Shown here in pieces: positions 35,787 to 46,200 of a stretch of 64,000 bases of DNA. Each line of letters starts with the position of its first letter. The stretch's first letter is position 1. Location: NCBI RefSeq assembly GCF_022458895.1, contig NZ_JAINFL010000008.1, forward strand, positions 124,001 through 188,000, in the 5' to 3' direction. This stretch comes from Roseihalotalea indica (GTDB taxonomy: Bacteria > Bacteroidota > Bacteroidia > Cytophagales > Cyclobacteriaceae). A model generated the notes under the pieces. It was not told the origin of the DNA and did no database searches. It saw nothing but the letters and a program-made list of their open reading frames with translations. Made by a program: the position numbers and the translations under genes.

Positions 35787-36980
35787 ATGAACGCTTTACG
35801 GAAGTTGCTGGATAAGCAAAAACCCCTTTTTGAAAAAGGTGGAAAGTTAGAAAAGTTTTATTACGCCTTTGAGGCAGGAGATACCTTCTTGTTTACCCCT
35901 AACACTACGTCAGGTAAACATGGTACTCACATCCATGATGCCATTGACCTGAAGCGAATGATGATCACGGTGGTTATTGCCATGATCCCGTGTTTGCTGA
36001 TTGGAATTTACAATGTGGGGCACCTGCATTATTTTGCTATCGGCGAAGCAGCCGACTTTGGGCAGAAAGTACTTATTGGATTACAGGTGGTGCTGCCAGT
36101 AGTGATTGTTTCTTATACTGCTGGTGGTCTGGTTGAGGTAGTTTTTGCAACGATACGCCGCCACCCCATTAACGAAGGCTTTTTGGTTACCGGGATGCTT
36201 ATTGCCCTGGTTATGCCGCCTACTATCCCTTTATGGGAAGTTGCTTTGGCAGCGATCTTTGCAGTAGTAATTGCCAAAGAGGTATTTGGTGGAACCGGCA
36301 TGAATATTCTGAACGTAGCCATGACCGCCCGGGCTTTCCTTTATTTTGCGTATCCCGGTGATATGTCAGGCGATGTTTGGTATTACCTGGGAGATGCACA
36401 GTATGCCGATGGCTTTTCCGGTGCAACTGCTTTAGGTTTAGCAGCCGAAACCGTAGTTACAGAAGGAGCGCAGCCGGTAGTAACCACACTGGCTTCGTTT
36501 CAGGATGGTCTATTCACATTTTCAAACATGTTTGTAGGTCTTATCCCTGGCTCTATTGGTGAAACGTCAACGTTAATGGCACTTGTTGGAGCAATTATTC
36601 TGATCGCTACTGGGGTAGGAAGCTGGAAAATAATAGTAAGTGCTTTTGCCGGAGTTTTCGCACTAGGTGCTATTTTAAATATATCTGGTGCTAATGAATA
36701 CATGGCTATGCCGGCTTACTATCACTTTGTGATGGGAGGATTTGCCTTTGGGGCAGTATTCATGGCCACCGACCCGGTATCCGCAGCGCATACCGAAACC
36801 GGAAAGTGGATTTACGGATTCCTGATTGGAGTCATTACGGTGATTGTACGGGTATTAAACCCCGCCTATCCCGAAGGAATTATGCTAGCGGTGCTCTTTA
36901 TGAATGTTTTTGCTCCGCTCATAGATTATTACGTGATTCAAGCCAACAAAAAAAGAAGATTACAACGTGCAACGGTCTAA
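35787..36980 (+). CDS. nqrB: Na+-translocating NADH:quinone reductase subunit B
   Basis: 397 aa, about ten membrane helices. It carries the covalent FMN site: DGFSGATALGLA, Thr in the S-G-A-T motif. The GTGMNILNVAMTARAFLYFAYP region and the late AFGAVFMATDPVSA block identify the subunit. It overlaps nqrC by 14 bp. Part of the Na+-pumping respiratory complex. Confidence 0.95.
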   Translation: MNALRKLLDKQKPLFEKGGKLEKFYYAFEAGDTFLFTPNTTSGKHGTHIHDAIDLKRMMITVVIAMIPCLLIGIYNVGHLHYFAIGEAADFGQKVLIGLQVVLPVVIVSYTAGGLVEVVFATIRRHPINEGFLVTGMLIALVMPPTIPLWEVALAAIFAVVIAKEVFGGTGMNILNVAMTARAFLYFAYPGDMSGDVWYYLGDAQYADGFSGATALGLAAETVVTEGAQPVVTTLASFQDGLFTFSNMFVGLIPGSIGETSTLMALVGAIILIATGVGSWKIIVSAFAGVFALGAILNISGANEYMAMPAYYHFVMGGFAFGAVFMATDPVSAAHTETGKWIYGFLIGVITVIVRVLNPAYPEGIMLAVLFMNVFAPLIDYYVIQANKKRRLQRATV

Positions 36981-37740
36981 CACATATATTATCGTATTTT
37001 CCGCCGTACTAACCATCATACTAGGCGGATTGCTCGCTTTCTCTGCTATTGGACTAAAGCCTATGCAGGATATGCAGGTTGCTTTGGATACCCAGAAGAA
37101 AATTTTAGGTGCCGTAATGGACTTGCAGCCTACGGATGATGTCCCAAACATTTATCAATCACGCATTCAGTCGTTGGTGGTAGATAGTAAGGGAGAAGAA
37201 GTAACCGAAATAGAAGGTGAACCTATAGTGGCTGAAGCAGTGAGCGTAGGAAACCAGTTTAAACTACCCCCCGAAGAGCGCCTTTATCCGGTCTATAAGT
37301 TTACCGGTGAAAACTCTGACGAGGTAGAAGCTTACATTCTTCCAGTATACGGCAACGGCCTCTGGGATAATATCTGGGGCTATATTGCTTTAGAAAGTGA
37401 TTTGCAAACTGTCCGAGGGGTTGTTTTTGACCATGCTGGTGAAACTCCTGGTCTGGGTGCCCGAATCACTACCATAGACGTGCAGGAACGCTTTAAAGGC
37501 AAAAAGATCTATGATGATCTGGGCGAATTAGTAGCAGTAAGAATGGTAAAAGGGGAATCCGGCGATCCAAGCATCTACAATAATAACGAAGTAGATGGTA
37601 TGTCGGGCGCTACCATTACCGCTACGGGTGTAAACAATATGTTGCAAAAATACTTGGGTTACTATGAGCCTTACCTGGAGAAATCTACTGGTCAGGATGT
37701 AAAGAAACCTGAAAGCAGAACTCAATCCACGGACGTTTAG
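36967..37740 (+). CDS. nqrC: Na+-translocating NADH:quinone reductase subunit C
   Basis: 257 aa. One N-terminal membrane helix (TYIIVFSAVLTIILGGLLAF) and a periplasmic FMN-binding domain with DGMSGATITATGV, the second covalent FMN Thr. The GTG start overlaps the nqrB end, indicating tight coupling. GETPGLGARI is the conserved flavin-domain loop. Confidence 0.94.
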   Translation: MQRSNTYIIVFSAVLTIILGGLLAFSAIGLKPMQDMQVALDTQKKILGAVMDLQPTDDVPNIYQSRIQSLVVDSKGEEVTEIEGEPIVAEAVSVGNQFKLPPEERLYPVYKFTGENSDEVEAYILPVYGNGLWDNIWGYIALESDLQTVRGVVFDHAGETPGLGARITTIDVQERFKGKKIYDDLGELVAVRMVKGESGDPSIYNNNEVDGMSGATITATGVNNMLQKYLGYYEPYLEKSTGQDVKKPESRTQSTDV

Positions 37741-37797
37741 TCAAAAAACGAATTATTACTTGTATTCTTCGTAATACCTTTTATTAATGACACTCTT

Positions 37798-38475
37798 ATG
37801 AGTACAGAAACCGAAGTAATAGATAAACCTGTTAAAGCTAAAGAACCCAGTGAAGCGCTAATGTCTAAGCGCCGTAAGAAACTGATTTCTGATCCTCTGA
37901 ATGATGATAATCCAATCACCGTTCAGGTACTGGGAATTTGCTCGGCACTGGCAGTAACCACTCAAATGAGCCCTACGCTGATTATGGCGATTTCGGTGGT
38001 TTTTGTAGTAGTGTTCTCTAACCTGATCATCTCGCTCATGCGAAACTTCATTCCTGGTCGGGTTCGGATTATTGTGCAGTTAGCGGTTGTGGCAACCCTG
38101 GTAACGCTGGTTGATCAGGTATTAAAAGCGTACTTTTACGATGCCTGGAAGGTACTTTCCGTATTTGTCGGACTAATTATTACCAACTGTATTGTGATGG
38201 GTAGGCTGGAAGCTTTTGCTCAAGCTAACAAACCTTACGACTCCATTCTAGACGGACTGGGCAGCGGTTTGGGATACGCCTGGATCATTCTGGCAGTGGC
38301 CTTCTTCCGCGAGTTGCTAGGTTCGGCCTCTGTATTTGGATTCAAAGTATTTGAAGCCATCGGCATTGAAAATTTCCCAACGAATGGTCTGATGGTAAGC
38401 CCGGTTGGTGCTTTCATCATCTTAGGCCTCCTCATCTGGGTACAGCGTACCAAAACCGGATACGTAGAACGATAA
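37798..38475 (+). CDS. nqrD: Na+-translocating NADH:quinone reductase subunit D
   Basis: 225 aa with six membrane helices. The NqrD/RnfE family core includes VLGICSALAVTTQMSPT and FVGLIITNCIVMGRLEAFA, with the conserved Cys-bearing helices that sit around the membrane iron centre. A roughly 30-residue polar extension precedes the first helix. 57 bp after nqrC, 17 bp before nqrE. Confidence 0.95.
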   Translation: MSTETEVIDKPVKAKEPSEALMSKRRKKLISDPLNDDNPITVQVLGICSALAVTTQMSPTLIMAISVVFVVVFSNLIISLMRNFIPGRVRIIVQLAVVATLVTLVDQVLKAYFYDAWKVLSVFVGLIITNCIVMGRLEAFAQANKPYDSILDGLGSGLGYAWIILAVAFFRELLGSASVFGFKVFEAIGIENFPTNGLMVSPVGAFIILGLLIWVQRTKTGYVER

Positions 38476-38492
38476 ATAATAGAAAGTAACCT

Positions 38493-39104
38493 ATGGAACT
38501 GATTAATTTAGGGATTCGATCCATCTTTATAGAAAATATGGTACTTGCCTACTTCCTGGGCATGTGCTCTTTCCTGGCCGTTTCTAAGAAAGTTTCTACC
38601 GCAACTGGACTAGGCGCTGCCGTAATCTTTGTACTTACGCTGACGGTACCTATCAACTGGCTACTACAAGAGTTTGTGCTTAAAGAAGGGGCTTTAAGTT
38701 GGGCAGGAGCTCAGTTTGCAGAAGTTGACCTTAGCTTTCTTCAGTTTATCATGTTCATTGCCGTAATTGCAGCTATGGTGCAATTGGTAGAGATGGTGAT
38801 TGAGAAAGTATCCCCGGCACTGTACGGAACGTTAGGTATCTTCCTGCCTCTGATCGCGGTAAACTGCGCTATTTTGGGTTCGTCCCTGTTTATGGTGCAA
38901 CGTGATCAAACGTTTATAGAATCTGTTGTTTATGGCTTTTCTTCAGGAGTAGGCTGGTTCTTAGCTATTATTGCTCTGGCAGCTATTCGTGAAAAATTAA
39001 AATACTCTAATGTACCCGACGGACTAAAAGGGCTGGGTATTGCCATGCTCATTACCGGCTTGATGGGAATTGCCTTTCTTTCCTTTGTCGGTATTGCGAT
39101 ATAA
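38493..39104 (+). CDS. nqrE: Na+-translocating NADH:quinone reductase subunit E
   Basis: 203 aa, six membrane helices. The NqrE/RnfA core includes [21 protein letters not shown] and [14 protein letters not shown]; the Cys in these helices help ligate the membrane iron site. It is the last nqr gene here: a strong terminator follows 22 bp later and no nqrF is present downstream. Confidence 0.95.
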   Translation: MELINLGIRSIFIENMVLAYFLGMCSFLAVSKKVSTATGLGAAVIFVLTLTVPINWLLQEFVLKEGALSWAGAQFAEVDLSFLQFIMFIAVIAAMVQLVEMVIEKVSPALYGTLGIFLPLIAVNCAILGSSLFMVQRDQTFIESVVYGFSSGVGWFLAIIALAAIREKLKYSNVPDGLKGLGIAMLITGLMGIAFLSFVGIAI

Positions 39105-39126
39105 AACGTATTTCTTTCGTATTTTT

Positions 39127-39158
39127 AAGGTTTTACCAGTTACGGTAAAACCTTTTTT
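39127..39158 (+). terminator. Intrinsic terminator after nqrE
   Basis: Perfect 11-bp stem AAGGTTTTACC / GGTAAAACCTT with loop AGTTAC, followed by a T-run. It ends the nqr transcript 22 bp after the nqrE stop. Confidence 0.9.
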
Positions 39159-39178
39159 ATTTTAGAAACTTCCGCACC

Positions 39179-39754
39179 ATGAACCGAAGCTTACCTACCT
39201 ACTTTTTCCGCGGACTGCTCTTTGTGGTTCCGGTTGCTTTAACCGTCTATATTCTGGTTGTTTGCATCCGTTGGCTGGATAGCCTCATCTCCATTCCAGT
39301 ACCGGGCTTAGGGCTTCTTACCATACTGGTTTCTATCACACTCATTGGCTATCTGGCTTCTACATTACTAGCCGCCCCCATATTTCATTTGCTTGAAGAA
39401 GTATTGACTCGTCTTCCCTTGGTGAATATTATTTATTCTTCCCTGAAAGATTTGATCTCAGCTTTTGTGGGAGATAAGAAAAAATTTGATCGTCCGGTGT
39501 TGGTTGCTATGAGCACTGACCTTACCATCCAAAAACCCGGTTTCATCACCCAAAGCGATTTATCTCAACTAGGCCTGATTGATCAGGTAGCGGTGTATCT
39601 GCCTCACTCATACAACTTTTCAGGCAATTTATTCATTGTGCCAAGCCGGTGTGTAACACCCATTGAAGCGTCTAGTACTGATATTATGAAATTTATCGTA
39701 TCAGGTGGAGTTTCCGGGCTAGAAGAGCACATAGGAGGAAAAGTAAAATCATGA
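39179..39754 (+). CDS. DUF502 membrane protein
   Basis: 191 aa. Two membrane helices at the N-terminus (FFRGLLFVVPVALTVYILV and LGLLTILVSITLIGYLA), then LPLVNIIYSSLKDLISAF and a soluble part with VYLPHSYNFSGNLFIVP. This is the DUF502 pattern; the function is unknown. Its stop overlaps the FAD oxidoreductase start by 4 bp (ATGA), implying coupled translation. Confidence 0.87.
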   Translation: MNRSLPTYFFRGLLFVVPVALTVYILVVCIRWLDSLISIPVPGLGLLTILVSITLIGYLASTLLAAPIFHLLEEVLTRLPLVNIIYSSLKDLISAFVGDKKKFDRPVLVAMSTDLTIQKPGFITQSDLSQLGLIDQVAVYLPHSYNFSGNLFIVPSRCVTPIEASSTDIMKFIVSGGVSGLEEHIGGKVKS

Positions 39755-41202
39755 AGCAGTACGATTGCGTTATCATCGGGTCAGGACCTAATGGGCTGGC
39801 CGCAGCGATTGAACTTCAGCGATCAGGCTTATCGGTGCTGGTACTAGAGGCCAAAGCCAGACTAGGCGGCGGCGCAAGATCACAGGAGTTAACACAGCCC
39901 GGATTTATTCATGACGTCTGTTCAGCCATTCATCCGCTAGGGATGGCCTCCCCATTTTTCAGTCAATTGCCTTTAGAGCAGTTTGGCGTAGAGTGGTTAT
40001 TCTCTCCCGCCGCCCTGGCCCACCCACTGGATAATGGAAAAATCATCACGCTTACCCGGTCTATAGAAGATACTGCCCAGCAACTGGGCGAAGATGCGGC
40101 TGCGTACCGTAAACTTATGTATCCCATTGTAGACAGTTGGGATGCTATCGCCCCTGATTTTCTCGGACCATTTCGCTTTCCCAAGCACCCTTTCAAAATG
40201 GCCCAGTTTGGATTCAATGCTCTTCAGTCTGCTTCTTTTCTGGCAAATGCCAAGTTTAAAACTCCCGAAGCGAAAGGGATTTTTGCCGGACTGGCCGCTC
40301 ACTCCATGCTTCCGCTCACTAAAATCTCATCAGCAGCTATCGGGCTGGTATTAGGCGCATTGGGGCATAAGGTTGGGTGGCCATTTCCTAAAGGCGGTAC
40401 TCAGGCACTGACGGACGCGCTGGTGGCTTATTTTCAGTCGTTGGGTGGTGAGGTTGAAACAGACCGAGAGGTACGCTCTGTATCAGATATTCCTCCTTGT
40501 AAGGCTACCTTATGGGATATTACCCCTTGGCAATTGCTGGAAATCAAAGGACTTCCCCTTCCCCAAAATTATCGGCGAAAACTAAAGCGCTACCATTATG
40601 GCCCCGGCATTTTTAAAGTAGACTGGGCATTGAGTGATCCTATCCCTTTTACAAACTCTAAAGGAAACCAGGCCGCTACCATTCATTTGGGGGGAACACT
40701 GGAAGAGATTGCGTTATCCGAGCAAATGGCCTGGAAAAAGAAGCATACTGACAAACCGTATGTGCTGCTGGTACACCCCAGCCCTTTTGATCCAAGCCGG
40801 GCACCGGAAGGCAAGCATACTGCCTGGGCCTATTGCCACGTACCTCGCTATTCTCAGCAGGATATGACGGAGGCGATTGAACAGCAGGTAGAGCGGTTTG
40901 CACCAGGGTTTCGAGAAACAATCATCGATAAGCACACCATGCATACCGAACAGGTACAGCGGTATAATGCGAATTATATTGGAGGCGATATTAACGGCGG
41001 TGCTCAGACCATCACGCAGTTATTTACCCGCCCAACCTGGAACTTCACTCCTTACCGAACCGCGCTAAAAGGAGTGTATCTGTGCTCCTCTTCTACCCCA
41101 CCCGGTGGGGGCGTCCACGGCATGTGCGGCTATCACGCGGCTCAAACGGTGCTGGGTGATTTATTCCCGGATGCACAAAAAAAGGGCGCTATCCGAGAAT
41201 AG
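39751..41202 (+). CDS. FAD-dependent oxidoreductase (phytoene-desaturase-like)
   Basis: 483 aa. The N-terminal dinucleotide site is VIIGSGPNGLAAAIELQRSG with LVLEAKARLGGGARS, and the C-terminus has GGGVHGMCGYHAA, the FAD-closing motif of the carotenoid desaturase/retinol saturase group. Substrate unknown; carotenoid or other lipid oxidation is possible. It overlaps the DUF502 gene by 4 bp. The last codons overlap a minus-strand terminator of the convergent NTF2-like gene. Confidence 0.88.
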   Translation: MKQYDCVIIGSGPNGLAAAIELQRSGLSVLVLEAKARLGGGARSQELTQPGFIHDVCSAIHPLGMASPFFSQLPLEQFGVEWLFSPAALAHPLDNGKIITLTRSIEDTAQQLGEDAAAYRKLMYPIVDSWDAIAPDFLGPFRFPKHPFKMAQFGFNALQSASFLANAKFKTPEAKGIFAGLAAHSMLPLTKISSAAIGLVLGALGHKVGWPFPKGGTQALTDALVAYFQSLGGEVETDREVRSVSDIPPCKATLWDITPWQLLEIKGLPLPQNYRRKLKRYHYGPGIFKVDWALSDPIPFTNSKGNQAATIHLGGTLEEIALSEQMAWKKKHTDKPYVLLVHPSPFDPSRAPEGKHTAWAYCHVPRYSQQDMTEAIEQQVERFAPGFRETIIDKHTMHTEQVQRYNANYIGGDINGGAQTITQLFTRPTWNFTPYRTALKGVYLCSSSTPPGGGVHGMCGYHAAQTVLGDLFPDAQKKGAIRE

Positions 41203-41207
41203 CCCCC
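41177..41207 (-). terminator. Intrinsic terminator after the NTF2-like gene
   Basis: On the minus strand, a 9-position stem (GGGGGCTAT / ATAGCGCCC, one mismatch) with a 6-nt loop, followed by seven T. It lies 23 bp past the NTF2-like stop and overlaps the last codons of the convergent FAD oxidoreductase gene. Confidence 0.65.
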
Positions 41208-41230
41208 TATAATTCTTCTATTGTATACGC

Positions 41231-41593
41231 TTAGTTTCCAGCGTTGTAGTAAAACCGCTCGTGCACGATCTGATCATCATCCCAGCGTTGAACAGCAACC
41301 TGCTCCAGTTTAAGCCGGTTTCCATCCTGAAAGGTTACATCCATCCATGATTCTACCGTGGTCACCTTATCCTCTTCACTGGAGGTAATCGCTTCTACCC
41401 CACCCCCATGGATTTCTTTTACGCTGGAGACAAATTTCTTTTCGTATTCGCGGTTGGCTTCTTTTCCTTCCCGTTTGTCCCCAGTTGCTTCTACCATCAC
41501 ACAATCCTGATGATAATATTTTTCAAACGCATCCATTAATTGCCCCGTGTTAATCATGTTGTAGAGATCCTGAGCTTTTTCTTTGTAAGTCAT
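41231..41593 (-). CDS. NTF2-like / SnoaL-domain protein
   Basis: 120 aa. YKEKAQDLYNMINTGQLMDAF opens the fold, then YYHQDCVMVEATG, and a closing RWDDDQIVHERFYYN. This fits SnoaL-like NTF2 proteins, which bind or turn over small molecules or act as dimers; the function is unknown. It has its own terminator and is separated from the SusD gene by a second terminator, so it is not part of the Sus operon. Confidence 0.83.
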   Translation of the reverse strand: MTYKEKAQDLYNMINTGQLMDAFEKYYHQDCVMVEATGDKREGKEANREYEKKFVSSVKEIHGGGVEAITSSEEDKVTTVESWMDVTFQDGNRLKLEQVAVQRWDDDQIVHERFYYNAGN

Positions 41594-41698
41594 GGCAAGA
41601 ATAATTATGTTATAGACAAATGTTGTATATACAATAATACGAATAACTTATACATAGGTTACTAAAGACTAACAAATATTCGATTAATTAATAATTGC

Positions 41699-41738
41699 AA
41701 AAACAAAAGCGGGCACTTACCCGAAAGTAAATGCCCGC
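41699..41738 (-). terminator. Intrinsic terminator after the susD-like gene
   Basis: On the minus strand a 12-position stem GCGGGCATTTAC / GTAAGTGCCCGC (one G-T pair) with loop TTTCGG, then TTTTGTTTTT. It ends the SusC/SusD transcript about 30 bp past the SusD stop. Confidence 0.92.
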
Positions 41739-41768
41739 CCTATTTATCTACGCTGCGAATAGACTGGT

Positions 41769-43223
41769 TTAATCTCCTAAGTTTGGATTAGCGAGGGTCT
41801 CACTCGCTGGTAAAGGCAATTGATACTGTACCGGTCCGAGGGGTTGTAAATCATCGGGGTGTTTTTTGGCGATTACATCCTCTACCATCTGCAACCGGAC
41901 CAGATCAAACCAACGGGTGTACTCAGCGGCAAACTCCCAGGCTTTCTCCTGCACAATTTGCTCTTGCGTGGCCGAAGTCCAGTCTACGGAAGGCGCAGGA
42001 GTGTTAAGCGGTAAGCCATTGGCCCGGCGGACGATTTTGTTGACGGCTTCCAGGGCGGAAGGATCAGATGGGTTGCTGGTAGCCATCACCTGCGCTTCGG
42101 CATACACCATATACACTTCAGCCAGTCTTTCCAGCGGTAAAGAAATAGCATTCAGCCAGTCGTTATCCGGGCCTTGCAGCTTTTTGTAATACGGGTGAGC
42201 GGTAGTAAACTCCTGCCAGGGAGTGCCATCAGCCAGTTCGGTCATAAAGGTAACCGGTTTCCGGGCATCTTCGGGAAACTCATTAAAGAAGGTAATTTCG
42301 GCAAAATAGTCATCCCATCCGCCTTCATCGCTGGGACGGGCGGGGCTACCGTAAACGGCATTTCCATTATACCAGTCACCGGCCCAGAAGTTCAGGGCAA
42401 ACACTTCTTCTGAGTTTCCATCATTTTCCGACATCCACAGGTCCGCAAAGTTTTCCATCAGACCAAACCCGTAGGTAGTCTGATTATCAATCACTTCCTT
42501 CGCTTTGCTGGCGGCCATTTCGTATTTAGAAGCATCGTTCAGGGGCCAACCGGCCATGTTTAAGTAAACTTCGGCCAGTACAGCCATCGCTGCGCCTTTG
42601 TTTACTCTACCGGGGGCTGGTTTGGTATCGCTCAGCAGGCTCTCAGCCATGGTAAGGTCGGCAATGATCTGCTCGTAAATAGCAGCGACTGAACTAGATT
42701 CTACGGTTAAGATTTCTTCATCAAACACATGCGTATTTAATACTAAGGGTGCTTCTCCCCACAAGCGTACAATCCAGAAATAATTATAAGCCCGCAGAAA
42801 GAAGGCTTCTCCGGCAATCTGCTGGATCACAGAGGCATCGCCAGTAGCATCTTCGTAATTAGCAATGATGTTGTTCGATCCCTGAATAGACTTGTAAGCC
42901 CCGCTCCAGACAAAGGGCAGGCGGCCGTTTTGCTGAGCTACTTTAAACTGATCAAATTCCCGGAAATCAGCTTTATTGGCAGCTTTATGCGTGGTGAGAT
43001 CGTCACCGCCCATCAGCACTGCCTGGGTGGAGGAATTGCCTAGACCGGAGTTCCAGGTATAGGTTAAGGGTTTATAAGTACCCGCTAAGGCCGCGATCAG
43101 GCCTTTTTCATTTTTCAACGCGCCACTCTCGGAAGTAATCTGGGCTGAGAGGTCTTCTTCCAGAAAATCAGAGCAGGAAGATACCGTCAGCACACATATG
43201 AATAGGATAATAATATTTTTCAT
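41769..43223 (-). CDS. SusD/RagB-family outer-membrane lipoprotein
   Basis: 484 aa. Lipobox VSSCSDFLEED after a short signal; the mature protein has SusD-type helical TPR-like regions (EAFFLRAYNYFWIVRLWGEAP, AVLAEVYLNMAGWP) and the C-terminal block EKAWEFAAEYTRWFDLVRLQ. The protein forms the lid on the SusC channel and binds the nutrient. Encoded 11 bp after the SusC gene. The nutrient cannot be read from the sequence, and no glycan enzyme lies next to it. Confidence 0.93.
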   Translation of the reverse strand: MKNIIILFICVLTVSSCSDFLEEDLSAQITSESGALKNEKGLIAALAGTYKPLTYTWNSGLGNSSTQAVLMGGDDLTTHKAANKADFREFDQFKVAQQNGRLPFVWSGAYKSIQGSNNIIANYEDATGDASVIQQIAGEAFFLRAYNYFWIVRLWGEAPLVLNTHVFDEEILTVESSSVAAIYEQIIADLTMAESLLSDTKPAPGRVNKGAAMAVLAEVYLNMAGWPLNDASKYEMAASKAKEVIDNQTTYGFGLMENFADLWMSENDGNSEEVFALNFWAGDWYNGNAVYGSPARPSDEGGWDDYFAEITFFNEFPEDARKPVTFMTELADGTPWQEFTTAHPYYKKLQGPDNDWLNAISLPLERLAEVYMVYAEAQVMATSNPSDPSALEAVNKIVRRANGLPLNTPAPSVDWTSATQEQIVQEKAWEFAAEYTRWFDLVRLQMVEDVIAKKHPDDLQPLGPVQYQLPLPASETLANPNLGD

Positions 43224-43234
43224 GGTACTAGTAA

Positions 43235-46200
43235 TTAAAAAGTTAGGTTAATGCCCAGTGTCCAGGTTTTAGCATTGGGGTATGATCCAGCATCGGCCCC
43301 GCGAGCTTCTCCAGTTCCCACATTGGAATAGGATTCGGGATCGATGCCCCGATAATCGGTTAGTGTGAACAGGTTGGTAGCTCCCACCATGACTGATCCG
43401 TTGATGCCGCCTAGTAACTCATTAGGTAGGTTGTAGGTCAGGCTGACGTTTTTCAGTCGTAGGAAGTTGCCAGATTCTACGAAGCGGGAAGATTGAATTT
43501 CAGCTACATCTGATTCGCTGAAAGCGGGAATATCGCTGTCCTCGTTGGTATTCGCCACCCAGCGGTCCTGAATATCTACGTGGGTGATCTCACGGGCATC
43601 AGCCGCCGCCAAAACAGCTTGGGCATAGGTAAAATTCCACTTATCGTATCCCATCATAGATTGAAGGAAGACATTCAGGGTAAAGTTCTTATAGCTGAAG
43701 GTGTTGTTCCAGCCCAGCAAACGGGTAGGAATGGCACTGCCGATAATCTGATAATCATCGCCCCCGATGGCTCCGTCGCCGTTCACATCTTCGTACTTGG
43801 AATCGCCCGGTACATTGCCGTACTCCGCTGCTTCGGCAGCTTCCGCTGTAGACCAGACACCCAGATAATTCAATCCCCAATAGCTCGCCAGGCTGTGCCC
43901 CGGCATAATCACCATTTCGGGCAGATTGGTTAAACCGGCACCGGCATCGCCATCCGAGAAAATCTGCTCCCGGTCGCCAATACTAACCACTTCGTTGTTG
44001 AGGAAAGAAACGTTAAAGCTGGAGTACCAATTGAATGCGCCACGATCTACCACAGTGCTGGTCAGGCCAAACTCAAAACCATTATTTTCCACTTCGCCCA
44101 GGTTGCGGAAAATAGAGCCTCCTCCTGAATACTGCGGCAGAGGTTCGCTAACCAGCAAATCCTTGGTGTTCTTCTGAAAATAATCCGCAGTCAGGCCCAG
44201 ACGGCCGTTAAACACCTGCAAATCCAGGCCGACGTTGAGTTGCTCGGTGGTTTCCCACTTCAGATTCGAGTTGCCAGGGTTACCGATGATAATCCCGGAT
44301 GTTAACTGACCATTCTCAAAAGAAGTACCTGCGCGCTCATCGTTAGTATAAAATGTAGTGACCGTACCAAATACGGGCAGAGCCTGGCTACCGGTGATAC
44401 CATAGCTACCCCGCAGTTTCAAATCAGTTAAAAAGTCCAGGTCCTGCATGAAGTTCTCTTCGGAAATTCTCCAACCCAACGCCATAGAAGGAAACGTACC
44501 GTACTTATTTGCTCCCCGGAATTTAGATGACCCATCGGCCCGTACTGAGGCAGTGATCAGGTAACGGTCCATCAGCGTGTAGTTGATCCTGCCGATGTAG
44601 GAGCGGATCGTCTGCTTTTCTTTGGTGGCCTGAGAGGTTACTGAGCCAGCCAGGGTGATGTTATCGAACCGCAACTCAGGAAACTGTAGTCCTACTGCCG
44701 TTGTACCAAATATATCAGTCCGCAATAATTGGTGCTCTACCACTCCGGTGACGGTCAGGTTATGGATGTCATTAAAGACATGGTTGTAGTTGAGGGTATT
44801 GGTGTTTTGCAGGAAAATACGCTCTTCGGAACCCCGGTAAGCACTGGGGTTGTCATTGATACGCGATGCCGTGAACGTTTTGAGTTGGGTATTGATATAG
44901 CTTATTCCAAAGCTGACATCGGCCGTAAGCCCATCTACAATTTCGTAATTAAATCCGCCATTGGCATTCAGGGTGTTGCTCTCGTTGATGTTATCATTAA
45001 GAGCCATCTCGATAGGATTGCCTTTGATGGAAGAGATGGGATCGCGAACGGTAGGCACTCCGTTGGCATCGCGGGCGGGAGTTGTAGGTGCCCAGGCTAA
45101 CGCTCCGGCAATTGATCCGCTGGTGTTTCCATTACCCTCGGTATTATTATTTTCTCTACGAACGAAGTTCATCTTCAAATTGGCACTCAGCTTTTCTGAC
45201 AGATTCGCTTTGAGGTTGGTCCGCAGGGAATATCGCTTGAAATCAGAATTAATGATAATCCCTTCCTGGTCCAGGTAATTACCGGAAATAAAGTAGGTGA
45301 CGGCATCTTTTCCTCCCGAGTAATCAACCTGGTATTCCTGACCGAGCCCGGTTCTTAGTAGTTCATTTTGCCAGTCGGTGCCCCCGTTCTGGCGGAACCC
45401 TGCGATTTCGGCATCGGTAAAAGGAAGAGTAGTACCTAACGCTGTAGCCCGCTGGTTGGCAACTTCAGCGAAGGTGGCGGCATCCATCAGGTCCCAGGTA
45501 TCCAGAATCTGAGAGGAATTGAAGCGGGCGGTTACCGATAGTTTAGGCTCACCGGCTTTTCCGCTTCGGGTAGTAATAAGCACCACACCATTCGCTCCCC
45601 GACTACCGTAAATAGCCGTAGCCGAAGCATCCTTTAGTACCTGAATGCTCTCAATGTCGCTGGGGTTTACATCGCGGAAGTTGGCGCCCACAAAACCATC
45701 TACCACATAAAGCGGCTCATTGCTGCCGTTGATTGAATTGGCACCCCGAATCCGGATAGAAACGGCCCCGCCCGGAGCACCCGAACTGTTCGTAACATTT
45801 ACACCAGGGGTACGACCTTGAAGAATCTGGTCAAAGCGGGTAACGGGTTGGGCCTCAAAGTCTCTTTGATCTACCGTGGCAATAGAGCCCGTCACATCTT
45901 TCTTCTCCTGCGTGCCGTAGCCGATCACTACAATCTCTTCTAATGACTGCACATCCGATGGCATGGCGATATCAATGGTACTTCGGCCATTTACGGGGAT
46001 TTCCTGAGTGGTGTAGCCAATGGAAGAAAACACCAGTGTAGCGTTCTCATTTACATTCACGCTGTAGTTTCCATCAATATCAGTAACTGTCCCGTTAGAC
46101 GTTCCTTTCTCTACCACATTAACCCCAGGCAGGGCATCACCGTTTTCCTGATCGGTTACTTTACCAGAGACACTGATCTGCGGTATGATTTCTACCTCTT

